The notes under the pieces are model-generated. The model was not told the origin of the DNA and ran no database searches. It saw only the letters and a list, made by a program, of their open reading frames with translations. Of a DNA stretch of 42,227 bases, positions 8,528 to 15,564 are shown piece by piece. A program made the position numbers and the translations under genes. The DNA lies in contig NZ_JAUFPS010000086.1 of assembly GCF_030409315.1 (NCBI RefSeq), positions 1 to 42,227 on the forward strand, given 5' to 3'. Position 1 is the stretch's first letter; each line of letters opens with the position of its first letter. Source of the stretch: Mucilaginibacter flavus (GTDB lineage: Bacteria; Bacteroidota; Bacteroidia; Sphingobacteriales; Sphingobacteriaceae).

Positions 8528-8671
8528 CAAGCGGCTATCATGATTAAGTAAATTGATTAAAATACACATAAAATCTTCATACTTTACGGATAGCGGCAAG
8601 AATTAAGACGGGAAAAAGTGTCGGGCATTATAGCCCGAAGTTTAGGCGGGAAGAAGTGTTTTTTAAAATAC

Positions 8672-8767
8672 CGTCATACGAGGAACGAAGCAATCTCCAC
8701 GCAAACAGATCAACCTTGCATAGTTTGCGCTGTAGCATTTGCAGATTGCTTCGTGCCTATCTATGAC
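8672..8767. repeat. CGTCATTGCGAGG inverted repeat, degenerate copy 2
   Basis: Diverged copy of the element at 4796, of almost equal length. The left arm reads CGTCATACGAGGAACGAAGC and the right arm contains GATTGCTTCGTGCC followed by a damaged end. The loss of pairing at the outer ends suggests an old, decaying copy. Confidence 0.75.
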
Positions 8768-8791
8768 AAATCGTAATTTTTAAAGAGGGCT

Positions 8792-8863
8792 GTCAGTCTG
8801 AGCTTGTCGAAGACACGCGTGGAGAGGCCTTCGCACGCGTGCTTCGACAGGCTACCCATGACG
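8792..8863. repeat. Imperfect inverted repeat with GCTTGTCGAAG arms
   Basis: The left part (GTCAGTCTGAGCTTGTCGAA) and right part (GCTTCGACAGGC, ACCCATGACG) are imperfect reverse complements, closing on ACGCGT arms at the centre. It is a second family of palindromic intergenic repeat, distinct from the CGTCATTGCGAGG family but with the same outer TGACG-like ends. Confidence 0.65.
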
Positions 8864-8902
8864 TATTCGTTTTAGCCTAATGCGGTGGGTTTGAACGCTG
8901 GC

Positions 8903-9056
8903 GACGACTCACCCCGGCTACGCTTCGCTGGCCGACCCTCTCTGCGGCTAAAGCCGCAAAGAGGGTAAAAACATTCCTTTTTTTTCCCCGCCCCTCTATG
9001 CGACGCAGTCAGAGAGAGGGGCAGAACAAGCGTAGCGATGTTCGGGGTGAGTCGTC
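8903..9056. repeat. Nested palindromic element with two inner hairpins
   Basis: The outer arms GACGACTCACCCCG (8903-8916) and CGGGGTGAGTCGTC (9043-9056) are perfect 14-base reverse complements. Inside lie a 15-base arm hairpin with one mismatch (8935-8949 with 8952-8966, core TGCGGCT/AGCCGCA) and a second one, GCCCCTCT (8990-8997) with AGAGGGGC (9015-9022). Folded, it would be a cloverleaf-like structure with a closing stem and two inner stems. Confidence 0.75.
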
Positions 9057-9073
9057 TGCGCCATACGATATAC

Positions 9074-9185
9074 GTCATTTCAACTTTCACAATCCGCGGA
9101 TTTTATAACTCAGCATGACCCCATTTTTTTCTTGTTGTTGTCATCTCCATTTTCAAAAGCCCCGGATTTTATAACTCGCAATGAC
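9074..9185. repeat. Pair of diverged direct repeats, 66 bases apart
   Basis: Two segments, 9074-9119 and 9140-9185, share the order GTCAT, a CT/A-rich stretch, GGATTTTATAACTC and CATGAC or AATGAC. They look like two decayed halves or copies of a palindromic element and directly precede the terminator of the atp operon. Confidence 0.55.
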
Positions 9186-9240
9186 AGGAGGTTATCGTTA
9201 ATAATCCTTTCATCGTCAATAAGTTTTAACGCCATTCCAC

Positions 9241-9268
9241 AAAAAAGGCCCTCTTTTGCAAGAGAGCC
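9241..9268 (-). terminator. Rho-independent terminator of the atp operon
   Basis: On the minus strand, GGCTCTCTT (9268-9260), a 4-base loop and AAGAGGGCC (9255-9247, one G-U pair) form a 9-base stem followed by six T residues (9246-9241). It lies 27 bases after the atpG stop codon. Confidence 0.85.
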
Positions 9269-9294
9269 TATATATAAATACGTTAATAATTGGC

Positions 9295-10179
9295 TTAGCT
9301 GCCGCTTAATGCCGCCGCACCGCTCACAATTTCGGTAAGTTCGGTGGTGATGGCTGCCTGGCGGGCCTGGTTGTATGAAAGTTTTAAGGCTTTCAATAAT
9401 TCGCCGGCGTTGTCTGTAGCTTTATCCATCGCCGTCATACGGGCACCATGTTCAGACGCATTTGAGTCTAATACGGCACGGTATAACTGAATTTTGATGT
9501 TTTTAGGAATCAGCTGTTCAACTATTTCTTTTTGAGATGGCTCAAGGATGTAGTCAACGTTAGATGCTTTAACCTCTTCTTTTTTCTCTGGTTTAGGAAC
9601 AGGCAATAGCTGCTCGGTAATTAAAAACTGTACAGCAGCGTTGCGGAAATGGTTATATACCAATTCTACACGGTCGTAATCGCCTTTAATGAAACCTTCC
9701 ATAATGCTTTCAGTTATTTTAGAAGCATTTTCAAAGTTAAGGTGCTGGTACAAATCGTTATTGTTGCCAATTACATTGTACTTGCGTCTTTCATAAAACT
9801 CCTGGCTTTTTTTACCAATAGCTACAATTGAAACATTACCTGCCGCCAATTGCTTGCTATATTTTTCGGCAATAAGATTATTGGCCGTTTTAATTACGTT
9901 GGCATTAAAAGCACCTGCCAAACCGCGGTTCGATGATACAACAACAACCAAAACACGCACCGGCTCGCGCTCCTGTAAAAATGGTGACGATCCCTCTTCC
10001 AAACTTTGAGAAAGGTTTGCCAGCAACTCATTCAGTTTGGTAGCGTAAGGACGCAATTGAATGATAGCATTTGTAGCACGCTTTAGCTTAGCTGCCGAAA
10101 CCATTTTCATGGCCTTGGTAATTTGCTGCGTTGAGGTTACAGATTTTATCCTGTTTCTTACTTCTTTTAAATTAGCCAT
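9295..10179 (-). CDS. atpG: F1Fo ATP synthase gamma subunit
   Basis: 294 residues, the central rotor shaft of F1. Both conserved ends are clear: the N-terminal helix LKEVRNRIKSVTSTQQITKAMKMV and the C-terminal helix with NAGELLKALKLSYNQARQAA, which form the coiled coil inside the alpha/beta hexamer. The Rossmann-like middle domain contains SSNRGLAGAFNANV. A charged insert around residues 195-210 (PKPEKKEEVK) is typical of Bacteroidota. It is the last gene of the atp operon here. The 207-base gap after atpA is unusually long and filled by repeats. Confidence 0.97.
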   Translation of the reverse strand: MANLKEVRNRIKSVTSTQQITKAMKMVSAAKLKRATNAIIQLRPYATKLNELLANLSQSLEEGSSPFLQEREPVRVLVVVVSSNRGLAGAFNANVIKTANNLIAEKYSKQLAAGNVSIVAIGKKSQEFYERRKYNVIGNNNDLYQHLNFENASKITESIMEGFIKGDYDRVELVYNHFRNAAVQFLITEQLLPVPKPEKKEEVKASNVDYILEPSQKEIVEQLIPKNIKIQLYRAVLDSNASEHGARMTAMDKATDNAGELLKALKLSYNQARQAAITTELTEIVSGAAALSGS

Positions 10180-10192
10180 TTTTTTTGAGTAT

Positions 10193-10378
10193 CAAGTAGT
10201 TAGTATCAAGTATCAAGTACCTGGCCGCACTGCTTGAATAATGCTTTTTTAAGTATCAAGTATTTAGTACCAAGTAATAAGATGCATTATCTTTACTTTT
10301 ACTAAAGCTATTTTCTAAATCAAGTAGTTAGTAACATTTACCAAAATAAAAATCTTGATACTTGATACTAACTACTTG
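10193..10378. repeat. TATCAAGTA repeat cluster between atpA and atpG
   Basis: The arms at 10193-10217 and 10354-10378 are perfect 25-base reverse complements, built from the words CAAGTAGTTAG and TATCAAGTATCAAG. The space between contains further partial copies (around 10251-10285 and 10319-10333). The element occupies nearly the whole gap between two genes of an essential operon. Confidence 0.85.
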
Positions 10379-10386
10379 CTACTAAT

Positions 10387-11961
10387 TTAGTATTTTCCTG
10401 CCAGTTCTTTAGCTACTGTTTCCAGTACGCCGGTGATCTGATCATCAAATTTACCTGCTTTAAGGGCAGCTAAAACTTCCGGATGACGAACTTCTAATTG
10501 GCTGGTGTATTCTAACTCAAATTTCCTGATATCTTTTACAGGTACGCTACGCATCAGGTTTTTAGTACCCAGGTAAATGATAGCAACTTGTTTTTCAACA
10601 GATACCGGCGAGTACTGGCCTTGTTTCAGGATCTCTACGTTACGTACACCTTTATCCAGTACAGATTTGGTTGAAGCATCAAGGTCTGATCCGAATTTTG
10701 AGAAGGCTTCCAATTCGCGGAACTGGGCCTGGTCAAGTTTCAAAGTACCTGCTACCTTTTTCATTGATTTGATCTGCGCGTTACCACCCACACGTGATAC
10801 CGAGATACCTACGTTGATGGCCGGACGGATACCAGCGTTGAATAAGTTAGACTCTAAGAAGATCTGACCATCGGTAATTGAAATTACGTTGGTTGGGATG
10901 TATGCAGATACGTCACCAGCTTGTGTTTCGATGATAGGTAACGCGGTTAATGAACCACCACCTTTTACAATACCACGGATTGACTCTGGCAAATCATTCA
11001 TCGCCTGGGCGATAGAATCATTTGAGTTAACTTTAGCGGCACGCTCTAATAAACGGCTGTGCAGGTAAAACACGTCACCAGGATAAGCCTCACGGCCCGG
11101 TGGACGACGTAATAACAATGACACCTCACGGTAAGCAACTGCTTGTTTTGACAAGTCGTCATAAACAATCAAAGCCGGACGGCCTGTATCACGGAAATAC
11201 TCGCCGATAGCAGCACCCGCGAAAGGAGCAAAGAACTGCATGGTAGCAGAGTCTGAAGCATTTGCAGCAACAACGATAGAATATGGCATAGCACCATTTT
11301 CTTCTAACGTGCGTACAATGTTTGCTACTGTTGATGCTTTTTGACCGCAGGCAACATATATACAGATAACCGGTTTGCCGGCATCATAAAATTCTTTTTG
11401 GTTGATGATGGTATCAATACAAACAGCGGTTTTACCTGTTTGACGGTCGCCAATAACCAACTCACGCTGGCCGCGGCCGATAGGGATCATCGCGTCGATA
11501 GCTTTGATACCGGTTTGCAAAGGCTCGGTAACCGGCTGGCGGTAGATAACACCCGGTGCTTTACGCTCCAAAGGCATTTCGTAAGTTTGGCCTGTAATAG
11601 GTCCTTTACCGTCAATTGGGTTACCTAAGGTATCCACAACACGGCCAAGCATGCCTTCACCAACGTTGATAGACGCGATGCGGTTGGTACGTTTTACAGT
11701 ATCACCTTCTTTGATATCGTCAGATTTACCTAACAATACCACACCTACGTTATCTTCTTCAAGGTTAAGTACGATACCTTGCAATCCTGTGCCAAATTCA
11801 ACAAGCTCACCTGATTGTACTTTTGTTAGTCCATAAACGCGGGCAATACCATCGCCCACCTGGAGCACAGTACCCACTTCTTCTAATTCAGATTCTGACT
11901 TAAAGCCTGCCAATTGCTGACGCAAAATTGCCGATACTTCGTCTGGTCTTACCTCTACCAT
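10387..11961 (-). CDS. atpA: F1Fo ATP synthase alpha subunit
   Basis: 524 residues, the non-catalytic nucleotide-binding subunit of F1. The Walker A motif GDRQTGKT is at 171-178, and LIVYDDLSKQAVAYR is the Walker B region. The signature PAINVGISVSRVGG near residues 385-398 contains the arginine (SRVG) that reaches into the beta-subunit catalytic site. The N-terminal helix VRPDEVSAILRQQLAGF is where delta binds. Length matches the family. The order atpH-atpA-atpG follows the usual F1 pattern, but no atpD follows atpG. Confidence 0.98.
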   Translation of the reverse strand: MVEVRPDEVSAILRQQLAGFKSESELEEVGTVLQVGDGIARVYGLTKVQSGELVEFGTGLQGIVLNLEEDNVGVVLLGKSDDIKEGDTVKRTNRIASINVGEGMLGRVVDTLGNPIDGKGPITGQTYEMPLERKAPGVIYRQPVTEPLQTGIKAIDAMIPIGRGQRELVIGDRQTGKTAVCIDTIINQKEFYDAGKPVICIYVACGQKASTVANIVRTLEENGAMPYSIVVAANASDSATMQFFAPFAGAAIGEYFRDTGRPALIVYDDLSKQAVAYREVSLLLRRPPGREAYPGDVFYLHSRLLERAAKVNSNDSIAQAMNDLPESIRGIVKGGGSLTALPIIETQAGDVSAYIPTNVISITDGQIFLESNLFNAGIRPAINVGISVSRVGGNAQIKSMKKVAGTLKLDQAQFRELEAFSKFGSDLDASTKSVLDKGVRNVEILKQGQYSPVSVEKQVAIIYLGTKNLMRSVPVKDIRKFELEYTSQLEVRHPEVLAALKAGKFDDQITGVLETVAKELAGKY

Positions 11962-11994
11962 TGTTTAAATTTATTTAGAGTTTTGTGTTTAATA

Positions 11995-12543
11995 TTATAA
12001 TACCCCGCTTTGGGTAAATTCTTTTTGTAATTTTTTAAGGCTGCTGCTTACGCTGGTATCCAATTGCTGATCTCCAACGGTAAGTACAAACCCGCCTATT
12101 AAAGCTGCATCAACTTTGGCACTTAATTGTACAGTACCACCTATTGAAGCCTGCAGTTCGCTAATGATCACTTGCTTGTTAGCTTCAGATAAAGAAGTAG
12201 CCGAAACAATACGGGCTTTGGTGATATTCTTTTTGATATTGTACAGGTTAATATATTCATAACCTGTTGTCAATAAAACTTCACCGCGGCCTTTATTAAC
12301 CATTAACTTAAAAAAAGCAAGCGTAAGTTTGCTAACCTTACTACCAAATATAAGGTCGAGGATGCTTAATTTTTTACTGTGCGATACTACCGGATTTGCC
12401 AACACAGCGCTAAGCTGCGGGTTGGCTTTCAATGTATGCACAAAAAGCTCCATATCGCTCTTAGCAGCTTCAACACTGTTTTGCTCTTGTGCAAGATCAA
12501 TAAGTGATTTGGCGTACCTGGCTGCTACTGTTAATTCTGACAT
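11995..12543 (-). CDS. atpH: F1Fo ATP synthase delta subunit
   Basis: 182 residues, the peripheral-stalk protein linking the top of alpha to the b subunits. The N-terminal helical domain begins VAARYAKSLIDLAQEQNSVE, with the family's typical RYAkaL pattern. The C-terminal part includes GGFVLTVGDQQLDTSVSSSLKKL, matching the conserved delta/OSCP signature (GG-x-x-x-x-x-GD-x-x-x-D-x-S). The gap to atpA is 33 bases; the gap from atpF is 122 bases and carries a palindromic repeat. Confidence 0.95.
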   Translation of the reverse strand: MSELTVAARYAKSLIDLAQEQNSVEAAKSDMELFVHTLKANPQLSAVLANPVVSHSKKLSILDLIFGSKVSKLTLAFFKLMVNKGRGEVLLTTGYEYINLYNIKKNITKARIVSATSLSEANKQVIISELQASIGGTVQLSAKVDAALIGGFVLTVGDQQLDTSVSSSLKKLQKEFTQSGVL

Positions 12544-12552
12544 ATTTTATGT

Positions 12553-12663
12553 ATTTCGGATTTCGAATTTTCGATATCGGAATTTTTTATTTTGAATTTC
12601 TGGAAATTGGTTTTGGACGCGGCAAGGAAATAAATCCGAAATTGAACATCCCAAATCCGAAAT
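12553..12663. repeat. Inverted repeat with ATTTCGGATTT ends, between atpF and atpH
   Basis: The ends ATTTCGGATTT (12553-12563) and AAATCCGAAAT (12653-12663) are perfect 11-base reverse complements. Inner parts (TCGATATCGG with TCCGAAATTG) pair less well. It fills the space between two genes of the atp operon. A looser, related sequence rich in TTCGGATT/TTCCGGGTTCGGAA lies just after the cupin gene at about 40497-40525. Confidence 0.65.
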
Positions 12664-12665
12664 CC

Positions 12666-13160
12666 TTACAATTTCACTTCCTTCAATAACTGGCTAACCA
12701 GCTCGTCTTGTTTTTTCTGATCTTCTAACTGGCCTTGTAAAATTTTCTCAGCAATCTGGATAGACAATGTAGCAACCTGATTTTTAACATCGGCCATTGC
12801 TACCGCTTTTTGATTGTTGATTTCAACACGGGCAAGCTCAATCATACGTGCGCCTTCTTTATGAGCAAGTTCTTTAGCATCGCTAATCATTTGCTCTTTT
12901 ACTTTTTTGGCATCAGATAAAATCTGATCGCGCTCGGCACGGGCTTGTTTAATCAGTGAATCGTTTTCGCGAACTAAACGTTCCATTTCTTCTTTAGCGG
13001 CTTCAGCTTTCAGCAATGCTTTTTCTATTGAAGCTTCGCGGTCGCCAATGGCAGCCATAATTGGTTTCCAGGCAAATTTAGCTAATATAAAAAACAGGAA
13101 AGCAAACGCTACTGTTGTCCAAACTACTAATCCTAAATCCGGTGTTACTAATGGATTCAT
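12666..13160 (-). CDS. atpF: F1Fo ATP synthase b subunit
   Basis: 164 residues, the membrane-anchored stator stalk. A single membrane helix at about residues 9-29 (LGLVVWTTVAFAFLFFILAK) is followed by a long charged coiled coil rich in E, K, A and R (EASIEKALLKAEAAKEEMER). This is the standard architecture and length of bacterial b subunits. A 96-base gap upstream separates it from atpE and contains a stable hairpin. Confidence 0.96.
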   Translation of the reverse strand: MNPLVTPDLGLVVWTTVAFAFLFFILAKFAWKPIMAAIGDREASIEKALLKAEAAKEEMERLVRENDSLIKQARAERDQILSDAKKVKEQMISDAKELAHKEGARMIELARVEINNQKAVAMADVKNQVATLSIQIAEKILQGQLEDQKKQDELVSQLLKEVKL

Positions 13161-13197
13161 CTTTTATATATTCTATTTTTTAATGAACATTTTAATT

Positions 13198-13237
13198 AAA
13201 AGCCGGGCTGGTGCCAATCGCGCCAGGCACGGCTTTT
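13198..13237 (-). promoter_or_regulatory. Stem-loop between atpE and atpF
   Basis: The minus strand reads AAAAGCCGTGCCTGG, then CGCGATTGGCA, then CCAGCCCGGCTTTT. AAAAGCC pairs with GGCTTTT, and inside that GTGCC can pair with GGCAC, or CCTGG with CCAGC-like sequence. The T-run is short and interrupted, so it may be a partial terminator or an RNA-stabilising hairpin protecting the atpE message. This would suit the need for many c subunits; that role is inference. Confidence 0.6.
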
Positions 13238-13256
13238 AGTTTTTTAACCGGGTTTC

Positions 13257-13466
13257 TTATTTAAGACCCAGGAATGATACAACTATACCAAACAGAGCAG
13301 CACCTTCAATAAGAGCCGCAGCGATGATCATAGCAGTTTGGATTTTTGAAGCAGCTTCTGGCTGACGTGATATACCTTCCATGGCTTTACCACCAACCTG
13401 ACCGATACCTATACCAGCACCGATTACCGCTAAACCTGCACCTAATGCAGCAATACTTCCAATCAT
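13257..13466 (-). CDS. atpE: F1Fo ATP synthase c subunit
   Basis: 69-residue hairpin of two membrane helices that forms the rotor ring. The glycine-rich first helix (GAGLAVIGAGIGIGQVGGKA), the polar loop SRQPEAA and the second helix with the ion-binding carboxylate E54 (ALIEGAAL) are all present. E54 is followed by G-A rather than the S/T seen in sodium-type rings. The glutamine in helix 1 is not at the sodium-ligand position when aligned on RQPEA, so proton coupling is expected. Confidence 0.97.
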   Translation of the reverse strand: MIGSIAALGAGLAVIGAGIGIGQVGGKAMEGISRQPEAASKIQTAMIIAAALIEGAALFGIVVSFLGLK

Positions 13467-13509
13467 GATTTAAAATTTAAATGTTAATATATATTATAGT
13501 TATTTACTA

Positions 13510-14595
13510 TTAATGGTGATGCTCTTCAATTGCAGTACCGATAAACAATGAGGTAAGCAGGGTAAAGATAAACGCCTGCAACAATGCTACCAGCAACTCC
13601 AATATATCCATGAACACCACAAACGCAACAGATACCGGCGCAATAGCAACTGATTTAAATACAAAGATCAGTGATATTAAGCTAAGCACAATAATGTGAC
13701 CGGCAGTAATGTTGGCAAACAAACGAATCATCAACGCGAACGGTCTTGAAAAAATACCAAGCAACTCAACCACCCACCAAAGCGGCCACAACCAAACAGG
13801 CACAGTACCCGGGAAAAAGATGTGCGCCCAGTAATGTTTGTTACCGTTAAGGTTTACTACCAATAAAGTAATTACCGATAGCACCATAGTTACCGCTATG
13901 TTACCGGTTAAGTTTGAACCTCCCGGGAAGAAAGGAATCAAACCTATCAGGTTGTTGATCAATATAAAAAAGAATACGGTTAACAGCAACGGCATAAAAC
14001 GCGCGTACTTGTAACCAATATTAGGTACAGCCACATCATCCCTTATGAAAAGAATAACCGGCTCAAGGAATGATTGCAATCCTTTTGGCGCTTTGCCAAC
14101 ACGCTTTTTATAGCTTGATGCCACACTTAAGAAAATGATAAGCAACAAGATAACAGACATCCATAAAGACGCCACGTTACGGGTTATTGAAAGATCAAAA
14201 ACAGAAACAGCGGTATCGATAGTTTTATCGTCGCCACTAACAGCTTTTACCTTGTCATTAATAAGCGCGTATTTAGCATACTTTCCCTGGTGAATTTCTT
14301 CGCCTTCATGACCAAAGGCCGATGACATAAATATTTCTACACCTTTGTTGGTATATAATATTACAGGCAAAGGAAACGCGATACCGCCACCCACATGATA
14401 AAAATGCGAGTCGCCAATATGTGTCATAATGGTTTCTGTAGGGTCAAACTTCTGTTCAGTTTTTGTTTCCTGGCTGTTTTCGGGGGCTTTTTGCTCTTGC
14501 GCGTAAAGCTTGCCAAAGGAAAGGAGCGTTAAAAAAACGCCCAAAACTACGCTGGTGGTTATTTTTCTTGAGTTCAAAATGTGGCTAAAATCCAT
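13510..14595 (-). CDS. atpB: F1Fo ATP synthase a subunit, with periplasmic N-terminal extension
   Basis: 361 residues, longer than the usual about 270. The first 28 residues form a signal-like hydrophobic segment (TTSVVLGVFLTLLSFGKLYAQ), followed by about 120 residues of predicted periplasmic sequence before the membrane helices begin (VASLWMSVILLLIIF). The proton-channel helix is clear: PFALMIRLFANITAGH, with the essential arginine in MIRLFAN. The His-rich end EEHHH is also seen. A long exported N-terminal region is known for Bacteroidota a subunits. It lies 17 bases after atpI and 43 bases before atpE. Confidence 0.95.
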   Translation of the reverse strand: MDFSHILNSRKITTSVVLGVFLTLLSFGKLYAQEQKAPENSQETKTEQKFDPTETIMTHIGDSHFYHVGGGIAFPLPVILYTNKGVEIFMSSAFGHEGEEIHQGKYAKYALINDKVKAVSGDDKTIDTAVSVFDLSITRNVASLWMSVILLLIIFLSVASSYKKRVGKAPKGLQSFLEPVILFIRDDVAVPNIGYKYARFMPLLLTVFFFILINNLIGLIPFFPGGSNLTGNIAVTMVLSVITLLVVNLNGNKHYWAHIFFPGTVPVWLWPLWWVVELLGIFSRPFALMIRLFANITAGHIIVLSLISLIFVFKSVAIAPVSVAFVVFMDILELLVALLQAFIFTLLTSLFIGTAIEEHHH

Positions 14596-14612
14596 TAATT
14601 GCGAGATTCTTA

Positions 14613-14996
14613 CTATAAATTTTGGTTGCGCAAGTTACGTAACAAAGTGTAGATTTCAAAGCCCATATTTAAGATATATATGTAAGCAAAATCTGCCATG
14701 AAAATATACCGGTCAATTGGGGTTTTGGTTACCAATATCAGCACAAAAAGTAAACTGAAAAGTATCTTAACGGTGGTACCAATTAAAAAGGCCTGTGCAT
14801 ACAACTGTGGCTTTACCTGGCCTATAACCAATACCAGCATCACGGTTAAAAACGTAAATATGCTTACGAAACCAAATAGCACCCAAAATTTTTGAATAAG
14901 CCAGTCCGGATGCCCATTGTGGCTTATTATTACAGGCAGTGCAGCTATCAGTGCTACAAATAACAGAAATGAAAGGGCAGGTTTAAGCAGCTTCAA
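14613..14996 (-). CDS. atpI: AtpI-like membrane protein of the atp operon
   Basis: I start it at a TTG (14996-14994) whose last bases overlap the TGA stop of atpZ (TTGA), giving 127 residues. The ATG at 15068 would overlap atpZ by 76 bases and add a non-hydrophobic tail. The protein starts KLLKPALSFLLFVALIAALP and has four predicted membrane helices, the size and layout of AtpI, which helps assemble the c ring. Similarity is not strong by eye, so the family call rests on size, topology and position. The overlap suggests translational coupling with atpZ. Confidence 0.65.
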   Translation of the reverse strand: MKLLKPALSFLLFVALIAALPVIISHNGHPDWLIQKFWVLFGFVSIFTFLTVMLVLVIGQVKPQLYAQAFLIGTTVKILFSLLFVLILVTKTPIDRYIFMADFAYIYILNMGFEIYTLLRNLRNQNL

Positions 14997-15220
14997 TTTT
15001 TTACAGATCTGATTACTAAAAATAAAGAGGCAAAAACACCCAGCAATGCCAGTAAAGCGGTTACCCACTTGGTTTGATGATTGGCCGCCTCATCAATTTT
15101 ATACCCGGCAAAAGTACAAATGCCAATAATTACCAGCATTTGAAATGCTACCCCCATATATTTGGCGTAACCATTTACCTCATCACGGCCATCGCCGTTA
15201 TTTTGTTCATTTTGGGCCAT
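14993..15220 (-). CDS. atpZ: AtpZ/AtpI-family small membrane protein
   Basis: 75 residues from ATG 15220; a TTG two codons upstream is possible. A short polar N-terminus (NEQNNGDGRDEVNGYAKYMG) precedes two membrane helices, GVAFQMLVIIGICTFAGYKID and WVTALLALLGVFASLFLVIRSV. The pattern GVAFQM...GYKID is typical of the AtpZ/AtpI family. It is the first gene of the atp operon, only about 70 bases from the divergent small gene on +. AtpZ and AtpI together have been proposed to form a magnesium/calcium channel; here that is by homology only. Confidence 0.82.
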   Translation of the reverse strand: MAQNEQNNGDGRDEVNGYAKYMGVAFQMLVIIGICTFAGYKIDEAANHQTKWVTALLALLGVFASLFLVIRSVKN

Positions 15221-15292
15221 GCGCAAATTTATTAAACCTATTGTATAATCTTTAGTATTTTAGCAATGCTTTTAATTATAATATAAATATTT

Positions 15293-15496
15293 ATGAAGAT
15301 CTCGTTAGCCACAAATGACGACAAAGCTGTCTTTGTAAAAACACTTTTAAAAAAGCATGCCAAAACAAAACCTAACACCGACGCTAACCATGTATTTTTA
15401 ACAGAATTATTATACGCCGTGGAAGAAATCAAACTGATAAAAACCGGACAGCTAAAGGGAAAGCCTGCCGAAGAGTTATTAAATGAGCTTGCTTAA
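15293..15496 (+). CDS. Small protein of unknown function (67 aa)
   Basis: 67 codons with an ATG start between the divergent atp operon and sprE. The sequence is hydrophilic and rich in lysine and leucine, with no signal peptide. It starts MKISLATNDDKAVFVKTLL and ends in a helix, LKGKPAEELLNELA. The layout (short N-terminal strand, then helices, then a -EELLNEL ending) resembles small DUF2683- or antitoxin-like proteins of Bacteroidota, but no toxin gene is next to it. The name is therefore left open. The stop lies 68 bases before the sprE start, so co-transcription with sprE is possible. Confidence 0.6.
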   Translation: MKISLATNDDKAVFVKTLLKKHAKTKPNTDANHVFLTELLYAVEEIKLIKTGQLKGKPAEELLNELA

Positions 15497-15564
15497 ATTG
15501 TATGTTACAAATGGCACATGGCGATAAAAGACCTATTAAAACTCATATACTAATATAAAAACCT

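Larger units (their letters stand above)
8528..9240. other. Gene-free, repeat-packed intergenic region
   Basis: About 0.7 kb without a credible gene. It contains at least four distinct repeat structures, annotated separately: the degenerate CGTCATTGCGAGG element, a GCTTCGACAGG-type inverted repeat, a nested GACTCACCCC palindrome with two inner hairpins, and a pair of diverged direct repeats. A 72-codon open frame on the minus strand across 8872-9090 is made only of palindrome sequence and is not considered a gene. Confidence 0.7.

Noticed and set aside
8872..9090. 72-codon minus-strand frame in the repeat block
   Set aside because: The frame is made entirely of nested palindrome sequence; GC-rich stems often stay open by chance.
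10193..10378. CRISPR-like array from repeated TATCAAGTA words
   Set aside because: The repeats vary in length and orientation, there are no equal spacers and no cas genes; it is a palindromic repeat cluster.
13257..13466. Sodium-type c subunit, because helix 1 contains a glutamine
   Set aside because: Aligned on RQPEA the glutamine is two positions off the sodium ligand, and E54 is followed by glycine rather than serine or threonine.
14997..15068. Longer start for the AtpI-like protein at ATG 15068
   Set aside because: It would overlap atpZ by 76 bases and add a stretch that is simply atpZ read in another frame; the TTG at the stop codon fits better.
15238..15432. 64-codon minus-strand frame opposite the small 67-residue gene
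   Set aside because: It has a hydrophobic mix, no recognised features, and the + strand frame has the better start and composition.
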